Below, one piece after another: positions 57,057-64,000 of a DNA stretch of 64,000 bases; position 1 is the stretch's first letter; each line of letters opens with the position of its first letter. The notes under the pieces were generated by a model. The model searched no databases, was not told the origin of the DNA, and saw only the letters and a program-made list of their open reading frames with translations. The DNA comes from Pseudomonadales bacterium. GTDB lineage: Bacteria; Pseudomonadota; Gammaproteobacteria; Pseudomonadales; Halieaceae. The stretch covers positions 1 through 64,000 of the forward strand of contig JACKNU010000004.1 in assembly GCA_024234675.1 (NCBI GenBank), read 5' to 3'. The translations under genes and the position numbers were made by a program.

Positions 57057-57860
57057 TCAGTTGCCCGTGCTTTCCTGCACTTCGGCGGACGCTGCAACCG
57101 GTGCTTCTGCCGCTTCTGCAACCGGCTCTGGCGCGGCCTCCTCAACGAAATCGTCCCTGGCCACGACCGGCTCACCGGACTCGGCCCTGCCCGCCAGGCA
57201 GGCATCGGCCACTGCCGTCACATACAACTTGACGGCGCGGATGGCGTCGTCGTTGCCGGGGATCACGTAATCAACCCCATCGGGGTTGCTGTTGGTGTCG
57301 ACAATGCCGATCACCGGAATGCCGAGCTTGTTGGCCTCGGTTATGGCGATTCGCTCGTGGTCAACGTCCACCACGAACAGGGCGTCGGGCAGCCCACCCA
57401 TGCTCTTGATACCGCCGATGCTGCGCTCCAGCTTCTCCATATCGCGGCTGCGCATCAGCGCTTCCTTCTTGGTCAGCTTGGCGAAGGTACCGTCACCCAA
57501 CTGTGCTTCCAGGTCGCGCAGGCGCTTGATGGAGGCGCGGATGGTCTTGTAGTTGGTGAGCATGCCGCCCAGCCAGCGATGGCTGACGTAAGGCATGCCG
57601 GCGCGTTCCGCCTGCTCCTTGATGATCTTGCCCGCGGCGCGCTTGGTGCCGACGAACAATACCTTGTTCTTGTTGGCGGCCATACGCTTCACCAGTTCCA
57701 GCGCTTCGTTGAAGGCCGGCACGGTGTGCTCGAGGTTGATGATATGGATCTTGTTGCGGGCACCGAAGATGTACTGGTCCATCTTGGGGTTCCAGTAACG
57801 GGTCTGGTGACCGAAGTGGGCGCCCGCCTGCAGCAGGTCGCGCATGCTTACTTGCGACAT
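57057..57860 (-). CDS. rpsB: 30S ribosomal protein S2
   Basis: A 267-residue ribosomal protein. The start MSQVSMRDLLQAGAHFGHQT (57,860) is the normal one; the frame extends to 57,911 but without family similarity. Family blocks include YWNPKMDQYIFGARNKIHII, HRWLGGMLTNYKTIR and PVIGIVDTNSNPDGVDYVIP. The C-terminal tail (about 228-267) is a long Ala/Glu/Pro/Val extension, a variable feature of the family. It is first gene of rpsB-tsf, divergent from map. Intact. Confidence 0.98.
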   Translation of the reverse strand: MSQVSMRDLLQAGAHFGHQTRYWNPKMDQYIFGARNKIHIINLEHTVPAFNEALELVKRMAANKNKVLFVGTKRAAGKIIKEQAERAGMPYVSHRWLGGMLTNYKTIRASIKRLRDLEAQLGDGTFAKLTKKEALMRSRDMEKLERSIGGIKSMGGLPDALFVVDVDHERIAITEANKLGIPVIGIVDTNSNPDGVDYVIPGNDDAIRAVKLYVTAVADACLAGRAESGEPVVARDDFVEEAAPEPVAEAAEAPVAASAEVQESTGN

Positions 57861-58168
57861 AGTGTCATTACCTTGTAGTTGGGTTATTCCTCCACATACC
57901 CCTGCAACCAAACCGGCCGGGCCGGCACCCTGGAGCAGGTGTCGATATGTGTGCGTCGTTTTCCGCGCGGCTGTGGGTATCCGGGATGGAACCCCGCCTC
58001 GCGAAGGCGCGCTTTATACCACAACCGCGCGGCCGGTTAAAGCGCAACCGCTGCCGCCGGGGCCGGGAAATGCGCCTTTGCTGCTCAAATAAGGTAGAAT
58101 GTGCCTCCCCCGCTGCGCGGGGTTTTCTGTTTTATTAGATATTTTTTATATTATTCAAAGGGTTATAG
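57861..58168. other. Divergent rpsB/map promoter region with leader hairpin
   Basis: 308 bp without a gene. Upstream of map (plus strand) is a -10-like TAGAAT (58,095-58,100), then a hairpin CCCCGC-TGC-GCGGGG (58,108-58,122) and TTTTCTGTTTT, i.e. a terminator-like structure 35 bp before the map start. The minus-strand part is the rpsB leader, where S2 is known to autoregulate in gammaproteobacteria. I cannot fold it by hand to confirm the leader motif. Confidence 0.55.
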
Positions 58169-58948
58169 ATGGCAGTAACAATCAAGACAGCGGCCGAGTT
58201 AGAGAAGATGCGAGTGGCCGGGCGCATGGCCGCCGAGGTGCTGGAAATGATTGAGCCCAGGGTGCAGCCCGGTATGACCACCGGGGAGATCGACCGCATC
58301 TGCCACGAGTACATCACCGACACCCTGCAGGCCATACCCGCACCGCTGAACTACAACGGCTTTCCCCGCTCTATCTGCACCTCCGTCAACGACGTGATCT
58401 GCCACGGCATCCCCTCGGACACCCGCAGGCTCAAAAATGGCGACATCGTCAACATCGACGTGACGGTCATCAAGGACGAGTTTCACGGGGACACCAGCAT
58501 CATGGTCCAGGTGGGCGAGGTGGCGCCCCACGCCCAGCGCCTGATCCAGGTCACCCAGGAATGCCTCTACCTGGCCCTGGAAGTGGTCAAACCCGGCGCG
58601 ACCCTGGGGGACATCGGCCATGTCATCCAGCGGCACGCCGAGAAGAACTACTACTCCGTGGTACGCGAGTACTGCGGCCACGGCATTGGCCGGGTCTTCC
58701 ACGAGGATCCCCAGGTCCTGCATTACGGCCGCAAGGGCGCGGGGCTGGTGCTGGAGCCGGGCATGACCTTTACCATCGAACCCATGATCAACGCCGGGCG
58801 CCGTCACACCAAGCTGAACCAGAAGGATGGCTGGACCGTAACAACCCGCGATGGACGCCTGTCCGCCCAGTGGGAGCACACCCTGGGTGTCACCGCCACC
58901 GGCTGCGAGGTATATACCCGCCGCAGCAACGAGTCGCTTCCGGTATAA
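58169..58948 (+). CDS. map: Type I methionine aminopeptidase
   Basis: A 259-residue metalloenzyme removing the first methionine from new proteins. The five metal ligands are visible in NIDVTVIKDEFHGDTSIMV (two Asp), GHGIGRVFHEDPQVLHYG (His), FTIEPMINAG (Glu) and LSAQWEHTLGVT (Glu). The substrate-site His is in SVNDVICHGIPSD. The start has a weak upstream site (AAAGGG). glnD follows with 2 bp between. Intact. Confidence 0.98.
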   Translation: MAVTIKTAAELEKMRVAGRMAAEVLEMIEPRVQPGMTTGEIDRICHEYITDTLQAIPAPLNYNGFPRSICTSVNDVICHGIPSDTRRLKNGDIVNIDVTVIKDEFHGDTSIMVQVGEVAPHAQRLIQVTQECLYLALEVVKPGATLGDIGHVIQRHAEKNYYSVVREYCGHGIGRVFHEDPQVLHYGRKGAGLVLEPGMTFTIEPMINAGRRHTKLNQKDGWTVTTRDGRLSAQWEHTLGVTATGCEVYTRRSNESLPV

Positions 58949-58950
58949 CC

Positions 58951-61623
58951 ATGGACGCCAACGTCAGCGCACTGCCCGCTGCCCTGTTCGATCCCGCGGC
59001 CCTGGCCCGGCAACTGGCCGACGGCAAGGCGATCGACGGTTGCAAACAGGCCATCGCCGTAGCCACCGACTACCTGCACCAGCGCTTCCGGGAGGGCGAG
59101 CAGGCGGGCGCGCTGATCCGCCTGCGGGCGCGTTTTATAGATACCCTGCTGGGAGCCCTCTGGGAGCACCAAAACTGGGACGGGGCCGACCTCGCGCTGG
59201 TCGCGGTAGGCGGCTACGGGCGCGGGGAACTGCACCCTCACTCCGACATCGATATCCTCATCCTGCTGGGCGAGCAGGAGCAGGATTGCAAGCCCACCCT
59301 GGAGCGCTTTCTCACCCTGTTGTGGGATATCGGCCTGGTCATAGGCCACAGCGTGCGCACCGTGGCGGAGTGCGTGAAAAAAGCCCGGGAAGACATCACC
59401 ATCCTCACCAACCTGATGGAGGCCCGCACCCTGCGCGGCCCCGAGGCGCTGATGCAGCGGGTGCGCGAACTCACCGGACCGGAGCGGATGTGGCCCAGCC
59501 CGGATTTTTTCCGCGCCAAGCTGGAGGAACAGCGCGAACGGCACACCAAGTTCGCGGACACCGAGTACAACCTGGAACCCAACGTGAAGAGCTGCCCCGG
59601 CGGCCTGCGCGACCTGCAGATCATCGGCTGGCTGGCAGAGCGTCATTTCGGGGTGCGCTCGGTAGAGGAAATCACCGACTCCGATTTCCTGGACCCCGAG
59701 GAGATGGAGATTTTCACCCGCGGCCGCGAGTTCATGTGGAAGGTCCGCTACGCCCTGCACATGATCACCGACCGGGAGGAGGACCGGCTGCTGTTTGATC
59801 ACCAGCGCGCCCTGGCGGAACTGTGGGGCTTCGAGGACGGCGATCGCCTCGCGGTAGAGCAGTTCATGCAGACCTATTACCGCTGGGCCCTGGCCCTGGG
59901 CCAGTTGAACGAAGTGCTGATCCAGAACTTCGACCAGGCCATTCTGCGCCCCGACCAGGCCAATGTGGTCAAGGTCATCAATGACCACTTCCAACTGCGC
60001 AACGGCTATCTCGAGGCCCGCGACGAGAGGGTCTTCGACCGGGCGCCGTCCGCCCTGCTGGAAGCCTTCCTGCTGTGCGCCAACCTGGAGGAGTCGGAGG
60101 GTGTGGCAGCGCCCACCATTCGCCTTATCCGCAACAATCGCCACCTCATCGACGACAGCTTCCGGGCCGACCCGGAAAACCGCCGCACCTTCCTGGCGAT
60201 ACTGCGTTCACCGAACAAACTGGCGCGGCAACTGCGACGCATGAGCCGCTACGGCATTCTGGGGGAATACCTGCCCGAGTTCGGCCGCATCGTCGGCCAG
60301 ATGCAACACGACCTGTTTCACGCCTACACCGTGGACGCCCACACCCTGGAGGTCGTCAAGAACGCGCGCCGCTTCCACTATCCCGAGTACGCCGAGCGCT
60401 TTCCTGTCTCCAGCCGGGTAGCCAGGCGGCTGCGGGCCCCGGAACTGCTTTACATAGCGGCTTTGTACCACGATATTGGCAAGGGCCGCGGTGGCGATCA
60501 CTCGGAGCTGGGCGCGGTCGATGCAGAGCGCTTCTGCCGCGATCACGGCCTGGACCAGCGCGACACCGAACTGGTCACCTGGCTGGTCCGCAATCACCTG
60601 GTTATGTCGGCGGTGTCCCAGCGCAAGGATATATCCGACCCGCAAGTCATCCAGGCGTTCGCCGAGCACGTCGGCGACCAGGAACACCTGGACTACCTGC
60701 TGTGCCTCACGGTCGCCGACATCAACGCCACCAACCCCACCCTGTGGAACGCCTGGCGGGGCAGCCTGCTGCGCCAGTTGTATACCGAAACCAGGCGCGC
60801 CCTGACCCGGGGACTGGAGAATCCTGTGGACAAGCAGTCCTGGGTGGACAAGAGCCGCCGCAACGCCAGCGAGATACTCGAGGACCGTGGTTTCACCACC
60901 GAGGAACTGGATGAGCTCTGGCGGGAACGCGGGGAGGACTACTTCCTGCGGGAGCGGGCCGAGGATATCGCCTGGCACACCGAGGCGATCGCCAACCACC
61001 ACAAACGCGACAAGGCGCTGGTGCTGATCCGCAACAACGCCGAATCCGTGGTGGCCAACACCACCCAGATATTCATCCACGCCCGCAGCGATGCCCAGCT
61101 GTTCTCCCGTATCTGCGCCGAGCTCGAGCAACTGGACCTGAGCGTGCACGACGCGCGCATCTACAACGGCAACGACGGTATGAGCCTTGACACTTTCTAC
61201 GTCCTGGATTCCAACGGCAAGCCCATCGACGAGGACGGCAAGCGCCTGAAACACATCAAGCAGCATCTCACCGAGGTGCTCTCGGAGGCGCCCACCAGTC
61301 CCCAGATCGTGCAGCGGCGCACTCCGCGGCGGGTGCGCTCCCTGTCCATGCCCACCGAGACCAGCATGTTTATCGACAACATCAAGAATGTGTCGGTACT
61401 GGAAGTGGCCTCGCCGGACCGCCCGGGCCTGCTGGCCCGCATCGGCAAGATATTCGTGCAATACGGTGTCGTGCTGCAGGCAGCCAAGATCCAGACGCTG
61501 GGAGAGCGGGTGGAAGACGTATTCTTCATCACCGACGAGCACCTGCAACCCATCAGCGACCCCGAACGCTGCCAGGCCATACAGCAGGCCATCTGTCGGG
61601 AGCTGGACGGGCAGGCGGCCTGA
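58951..61623 (+). CDS. glnD: PII uridylyltransferase/uridylyl-removing enzyme
   Basis: An 890-residue glutamine sensor that uridylylates PII proteins under nitrogen limitation and reverses it when glutamine is plentiful. Domains in order: nucleotidyltransferase (VAVGGYGRGELHPHSDIDIL, about 87-106); PII-UTase domain; HD domain (ALYHDIGKGRGGDHSELGAV) for deuridylylation; and two ACT domains (about 700-780 and 805-885, VLEVASPDRPGLLARIGKIF). ATG 58,951 is chosen because it follows the map stop and begins the family's N-terminus; a longer frame runs back inside map. Intact. Confidence 0.98.
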   Translation: MDANVSALPAALFDPAALARQLADGKAIDGCKQAIAVATDYLHQRFREGEQAGALIRLRARFIDTLLGALWEHQNWDGADLALVAVGGYGRGELHPHSDIDILILLGEQEQDCKPTLERFLTLLWDIGLVIGHSVRTVAECVKKAREDITILTNLMEARTLRGPEALMQRVRELTGPERMWPSPDFFRAKLEEQRERHTKFADTEYNLEPNVKSCPGGLRDLQIIGWLAERHFGVRSVEEITDSDFLDPEEMEIFTRGREFMWKVRYALHMITDREEDRLLFDHQRALAELWGFEDGDRLAVEQFMQTYYRWALALGQLNEVLIQNFDQAILRPDQANVVKVINDHFQLRNGYLEARDERVFDRAPSALLEAFLLCANLEESEGVAAPTIRLIRNNRHLIDDSFRADPENRRTFLAILRSPNKLARQLRRMSRYGILGEYLPEFGRIVGQMQHDLFHAYTVDAHTLEVVKNARRFHYPEYAERFPVSSRVARRLRAPELLYIAALYHDIGKGRGGDHSELGAVDAERFCRDHGLDQRDTELVTWLVRNHLVMSAVSQRKDISDPQVIQAFAEHVGDQEHLDYLLCLTVADINATNPTLWNAWRGSLLRQLYTETRRALTRGLENPVDKQSWVDKSRRNASEILEDRGFTTEELDELWRERGEDYFLRERAEDIAWHTEAIANHHKRDKALVLIRNNAESVVANTTQIFIHARSDAQLFSRICAELEQLDLSVHDARIYNGNDGMSLDTFYVLDSNGKPIDEDGKRLKHIKQHLTEVLSEAPTSPQIVQRRTPRRVRSLSMPTETSMFIDNIKNVSVLEVASPDRPGLLARIGKIFVQYGVVLQAAKIQTLGERVEDVFFITDEHLQPISDPERCQAIQQAICRELDGQAA

Positions 61624-61629
61624 AACCAC

Positions 61630-62820
61630 ATGAACCCGCTCCTGCGCCAGTTGCAGCCCTATCCCTTTGAACGCCTGCGCCGCTTATTCGCCGGGGCCAC
61701 CCCCCCGGCGGACAGGGCCCCCATCAACCTGTCCATCGGCGAGCCCCGGCACGCGGCGCCGCCCTTCGTGCTGGCGACCATAGCAGACAACCTGGACAAA
61801 CTGGCCAACTACCCCGCCACCGCCGGCATCCCCGCACTGCGCGAGGCCATCGCCGGCTGGCTGCAGGGACGTTTCGGACTGCCCGCGATCGATGCGGACC
61901 AGCAGGTCCTGCCGGTAAACGGCACCCGGGAGGCGCTGTTCGCCTTCGCCCAGGCGGTCGTTGCCCCCGCCAGCGGCGCCCTGGTATTCAGCCCCAACCC
62001 CTTCTACCAGATCTACGAGGGCGCCGCCCTGCTGGCAGGCGCCGGGCTGCATTATCTCGACTGCACGCCCGAGTCCGGCCTGTTGCCCGATTTTGGCAGC
62101 GTCACCGCGGACCAGTGGCAGCGCTGCCGGTTGCTGTACCTGTGCAGCCCGGGCAATCCCACCGGGGCGGTGATGCCGCTGCCACGCCTGCAGCAGCTGG
62201 TGGAGCTGGCTCTGGAGCACGATTTCGTGATCGCCGGCGACGAGTGCTATTCGGAAATCTATTTCGACGAGGACTCACCCCCGCCCGGGTTGCTGCAGGC
62301 CTGTGTCGCGGCGGGCAACAGCGACTACCGCAACTGCGTGGTGTTCCACAGCCTGTCAAAACGCTCCAACCTGCCGGGCTTGCGCTCGGGGTTCGTGGCC
62401 GGCGATGCGGCCATCCTGCGGGATTTCCTGCTGTACCGCACCTACCACGGCTGCGCCATGCCGCTGCACCACCAGCTGGGCAGTATCGCCGCCTGGGAGG
62501 ATGAGGAGCATGTGCGCGCCAACCGCCAGCTGTACCGCGACAAATTCGCGGCGGTGCTGGCGGAACTGGACGGCCGGCTACGGGTGACGGCACCCGACGC
62601 CGGCTTCTACCTGTGGCCACAACTTGATGGCAGCGACACCGCTTTCGCCCGCCGCCTGTTCGAAACCGAACATGTCACGGTGCTGCCCGGCAGCTTCCTG
62701 GCCCGCGACGTCCGGGGCATCAATCCCGGGGCAAACCGCCTGCGCATGGCCCTGGTTGCCGAGCACCAGCAGTGCGTCGAAGCGGCCCGGCGCATGGTGC
62801 GCTGCCTGCAAGCGCGGTAG
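61630..62820 (+). CDS. dapC: Succinyldiaminopimelate transaminase
   Basis: A 396-residue class I PLP aminotransferase making N-succinyl-LL-diaminopimelate for lysine and peptidoglycan. It opens NPLLRQLQPYPFERLRRLFA, the DapC-type start. PVNGTREALFAFAQAVVAP is the cofactor phosphate region, LCSPGNPTGAV the substrate-Asn loop, and VVFHSLSKRSNLPGLRSGFV holds the Schiff-base lysine (SLSKRSN). It is 6 bp from glnD, the order known in Pseudomonas. Intact. Confidence 0.95.
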   Translation: MNPLLRQLQPYPFERLRRLFAGATPPADRAPINLSIGEPRHAAPPFVLATIADNLDKLANYPATAGIPALREAIAGWLQGRFGLPAIDADQQVLPVNGTREALFAFAQAVVAPASGALVFSPNPFYQIYEGAALLAGAGLHYLDCTPESGLLPDFGSVTADQWQRCRLLYLCSPGNPTGAVMPLPRLQQLVELALEHDFVIAGDECYSEIYFDEDSPPPGLLQACVAAGNSDYRNCVVFHSLSKRSNLPGLRSGFVAGDAAILRDFLLYRTYHGCAMPLHHQLGSIAAWEDEEHVRANRQLYRDKFAAVLAELDGRLRVTAPDAGFYLWPQLDGSDTAFARRLFETEHVTVLPGSFLARDVRGINPGANRLRMALVAEHQQCVEAARRMVRCLQAR

Positions 62821-62828
62821 GCCGGGCC

Positions 62829-63482
62829 ATGCTGAAGGCCCAACGCGCCGCCTTCGTCCTGCAACGCCTGCAGGAGCTGTACCCGGAAACCCCGATCCCG
62901 CTGGACCACAGCGACGCCTTCACCCTGCTGGTGGCGGTGCTGCTCAGCGCCCAGTGCACCGACGAGCGGGTCAACCAGGTCACCCCCGCCCTGTTTGCCC
63001 TGGCCGACAACCCGGCGGAGATGGCGCGCCTGGAGGTGGAGCAGATCCAGGCCATCATCCGGCCCTGCGGTTTATCGCCGCAGAAGGCACGGGCGATAAA
63101 GCGCCTGAGCGAGATCCTGCTGGAAGAACACGGCGGCGAGGTACCGGCGGACATGGCGGCGCTGGAGCGCCTCCCGGGGGTGGGCCACAAGACGGCTTCG
63201 GTGGTGATGTCCCAGGCCTTCGGCGTGCCGGCGTTCCCGGTGGACACCCACATCCACCGCCTGGCCCAGCGCTGGGGCCTGTCCAGCGGCAAGAATGTGG
63301 TGCAGACGGAAAAGGACCTGAAACGCCTGTTCCCGGAAGAACACTGGAACCGCCTGCACCTGCAGATCATCTACTACGGCCGCGAATACTGCACGGCCCG
63401 CGGCTGCGACGGCCGCAGCTGCGAGATCTGCCGCACCTGCTACCCGGATCGCAAGCACCCCAAGAAGACGCGCAAGGCATAG
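62829..63482 (+). CDS. nth: Endonuclease III (HhH-GPD DNA glycosylase)
   Basis: A 217-residue glycosylase/AP lyase removing oxidised pyrimidines. Core parts are AFTLLVAVLLSAQCTDERVN, the helix-hairpin-helix LERLPGVGHKTASVVMSQAF (with the catalytic Lys in GHKTA) and the catalytic Asp in FPVDTHIHRLAQRWGL. The C-terminal cysteine cluster reads CTARGCDGRSCEICRTC, i.e. C-x4-C-x4-C-x2-C-x2-C, not the canonical C-x6-C-x2-C-x5-C, so the iron-sulfur loop is of a variant type. ATG 62,829 is 8 bp after dapC. Confidence 0.93.
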   Translation: MLKAQRAAFVLQRLQELYPETPIPLDHSDAFTLLVAVLLSAQCTDERVNQVTPALFALADNPAEMARLEVEQIQAIIRPCGLSPQKARAIKRLSEILLEEHGGEVPADMAALERLPGVGHKTASVVMSQAFGVPAFPVDTHIHRLAQRWGLSSGKNVVQTEKDLKRLFPEEHWNRLHLQIIYYGREYCTARGCDGRSCEICRTCYPDRKHPKKTRKA

Positions 63483-63667
63483 GGTTCATTGAAAACTTGT
63501 AAACTCTGTGCGGCTCCGTTCGTGGCGCAGAGCAGGGGTTACCTCGCTGCACGGCTGCGGCCCTCCGGGCCGCGGACATGGAGCCAGGACATACCCGGAC
63601 ACCTGACGCTGCAGCAAGCAACCAAGCGGGCAAACTAAAATACCCGGGCAATCCCCTGCGTAGTGCG
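63483..63667. other. Intergenic region with a GC hairpin
   Basis: 185 bp between convergent nth and the MAPEG gene. It has a GCGGCCC-TCC-GGGCCGC hairpin near 63,560-63,577 without a clear T run. I see no gene in it. Confidence 0.4.
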
Positions 63668-64000
63668 TCAGATCGCCGCGAAAAACGCCCTGAACACCAT
63701 CACCCACAGGACGATGGACGACAGGATGTACACCGCGAAGCGGTGCGCCACCCGGTTGTAGCTGCAGTGGATCAGGCTGTGCAGCGCCCGCAGGGCCAGG
63801 AAGGCCCAGGCGCAGTTGAGGTAAAAGCCGTCGACCTGCGAGGTCGCGGTGAGGTACAGGCAGAGCGCGTAAAAAATGACCGGCAGCTCGAACAGGTTCT
63901 TGAAATTATTGCTGGGGGCGGATTGGTCCCCGGGAATAAGGGCCTGCACGTCCGCGGGGGTCTTGAACTGCTCAATATCCAGTTTGTGCTTGCGGGCAAA
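63668..64000 (-). CDS. MAPEG-family membrane protein, 5' end beyond the window
   Basis: At least 110 residues, cut at its N-terminus by the window edge (reads in from FARKHKLDIEQFKTPADVQA). The family core FKNLFELPVIFYALCLYLTA (NLFE-x-PVIFY) and LRALHSLIHCSYNRVAHRFA (R-x-x-HS-x-IH) are complete, with a last membrane segment VYILSSIVLWVMVFRAFFAA. MAPEG proteins are four-helix membrane proteins, some with glutathione activity; bacterial members like this are mostly uncharacterised. Confidence 0.9.
   Translation of the reverse strand, partial: FARKHKLDIEQFKTPADVQALIPGDQSAPSNNFKNLFELPVIFYALCLYLTATSQVDGFYLNCAWAFLALRALHSLIHCSYNRVAHRFAVYILSSIVLWVMVFRAFFAAI

Overview
The window comes from a high-GC gammaproteobacterium. 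The gene orders alaS-lysC-csrA-tRNA-Ser, lpxB-lpxA-fabZ-lpxD-skp-bamA-rseP-dxr-cdsA-uppS-frr-pyrH-tsf-rpsB and map-glnD-dapC are those of Pseudomonas and its marine relatives. The sulfatase and the small REP-like palindromes fit a marine Cellvibrionales/Halieaceae-type organism, but that placement is inference from gene order and style only.

Positions 1-15,843 are accessory DNA beside the 3' end of a tRNA-Ser(GCU) gene. The left end holds a dead TOTE-type primase-helicase gene, broken by an IS5-family insertion with perfect ends and a 4-bp target duplication, by a deletion that removed the Walker A region and shifted the frame, and by an early amber stop. An intact HicA/HicB-type toxin-antitoxin pair follows. 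A 30-bp copy of the tRNA 3' end at 4441 and the real tRNA end at 15,814 bracket an 11.4-kb metal-resistance island: an ICMT-like methyltransferase, a SRPBCC protein, a CzcD-like exporter, czcCBA, a Cys/His-rich secreted protein, a SAM methyltransferase, an HMA-CDF transporter and a divergent CadR/PbrR-like MerR regulator. Two textbook MerR-type promoters with 19-bp spacers are visible. The integrase is reduced to a C-terminal stub beside the tRNA.

Positions 15,817-39,567 are mostly core or lineage-specific genes: tRNA-Ser, csrA, lysC, alaS, HIT and Trm112-like proteins, an M23 peptidase, greB, a TonB-dependent receptor with a possible Fur box, a large lipoprotein with a hydrolase-like motif, a beta-lactamase-fold hydrolase, a uracil-DNA glycosylase, gcvP, a thioredoxin-like protein, a three-gene membrane/coiled-coil/sulfotransferase-like cluster, a sulfatase, a DUF1244 protein, REP-like repeats and a short-chain dehydrogenase.

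Positions 39,615-63,482 are the essential block: dnaE, rnhB, lipid A and outer-membrane assembly genes, isoprenoid, phospholipid and undecaprenyl synthesis, ribosome recycling, UMP kinase, EF-Ts and S2, with map, glnD, dapC and nth on the other strand. A truncated MAPEG gene closes the window.

Seven single-base frame breaks fall in six otherwise intact genes between 26.9 and 48.9 kb, including the essential dnaE and bamA. They are best read as sequence or assembly indels and are given here as frame-corrected genes. I see no clearly new biological system. The most unusual items are the ruined TOTE locus, the tRNA-Ser metal island with its orphan CueR-like operator, the divergent HicA, and the membrane/coiled-coil/sulfotransferase cluster.
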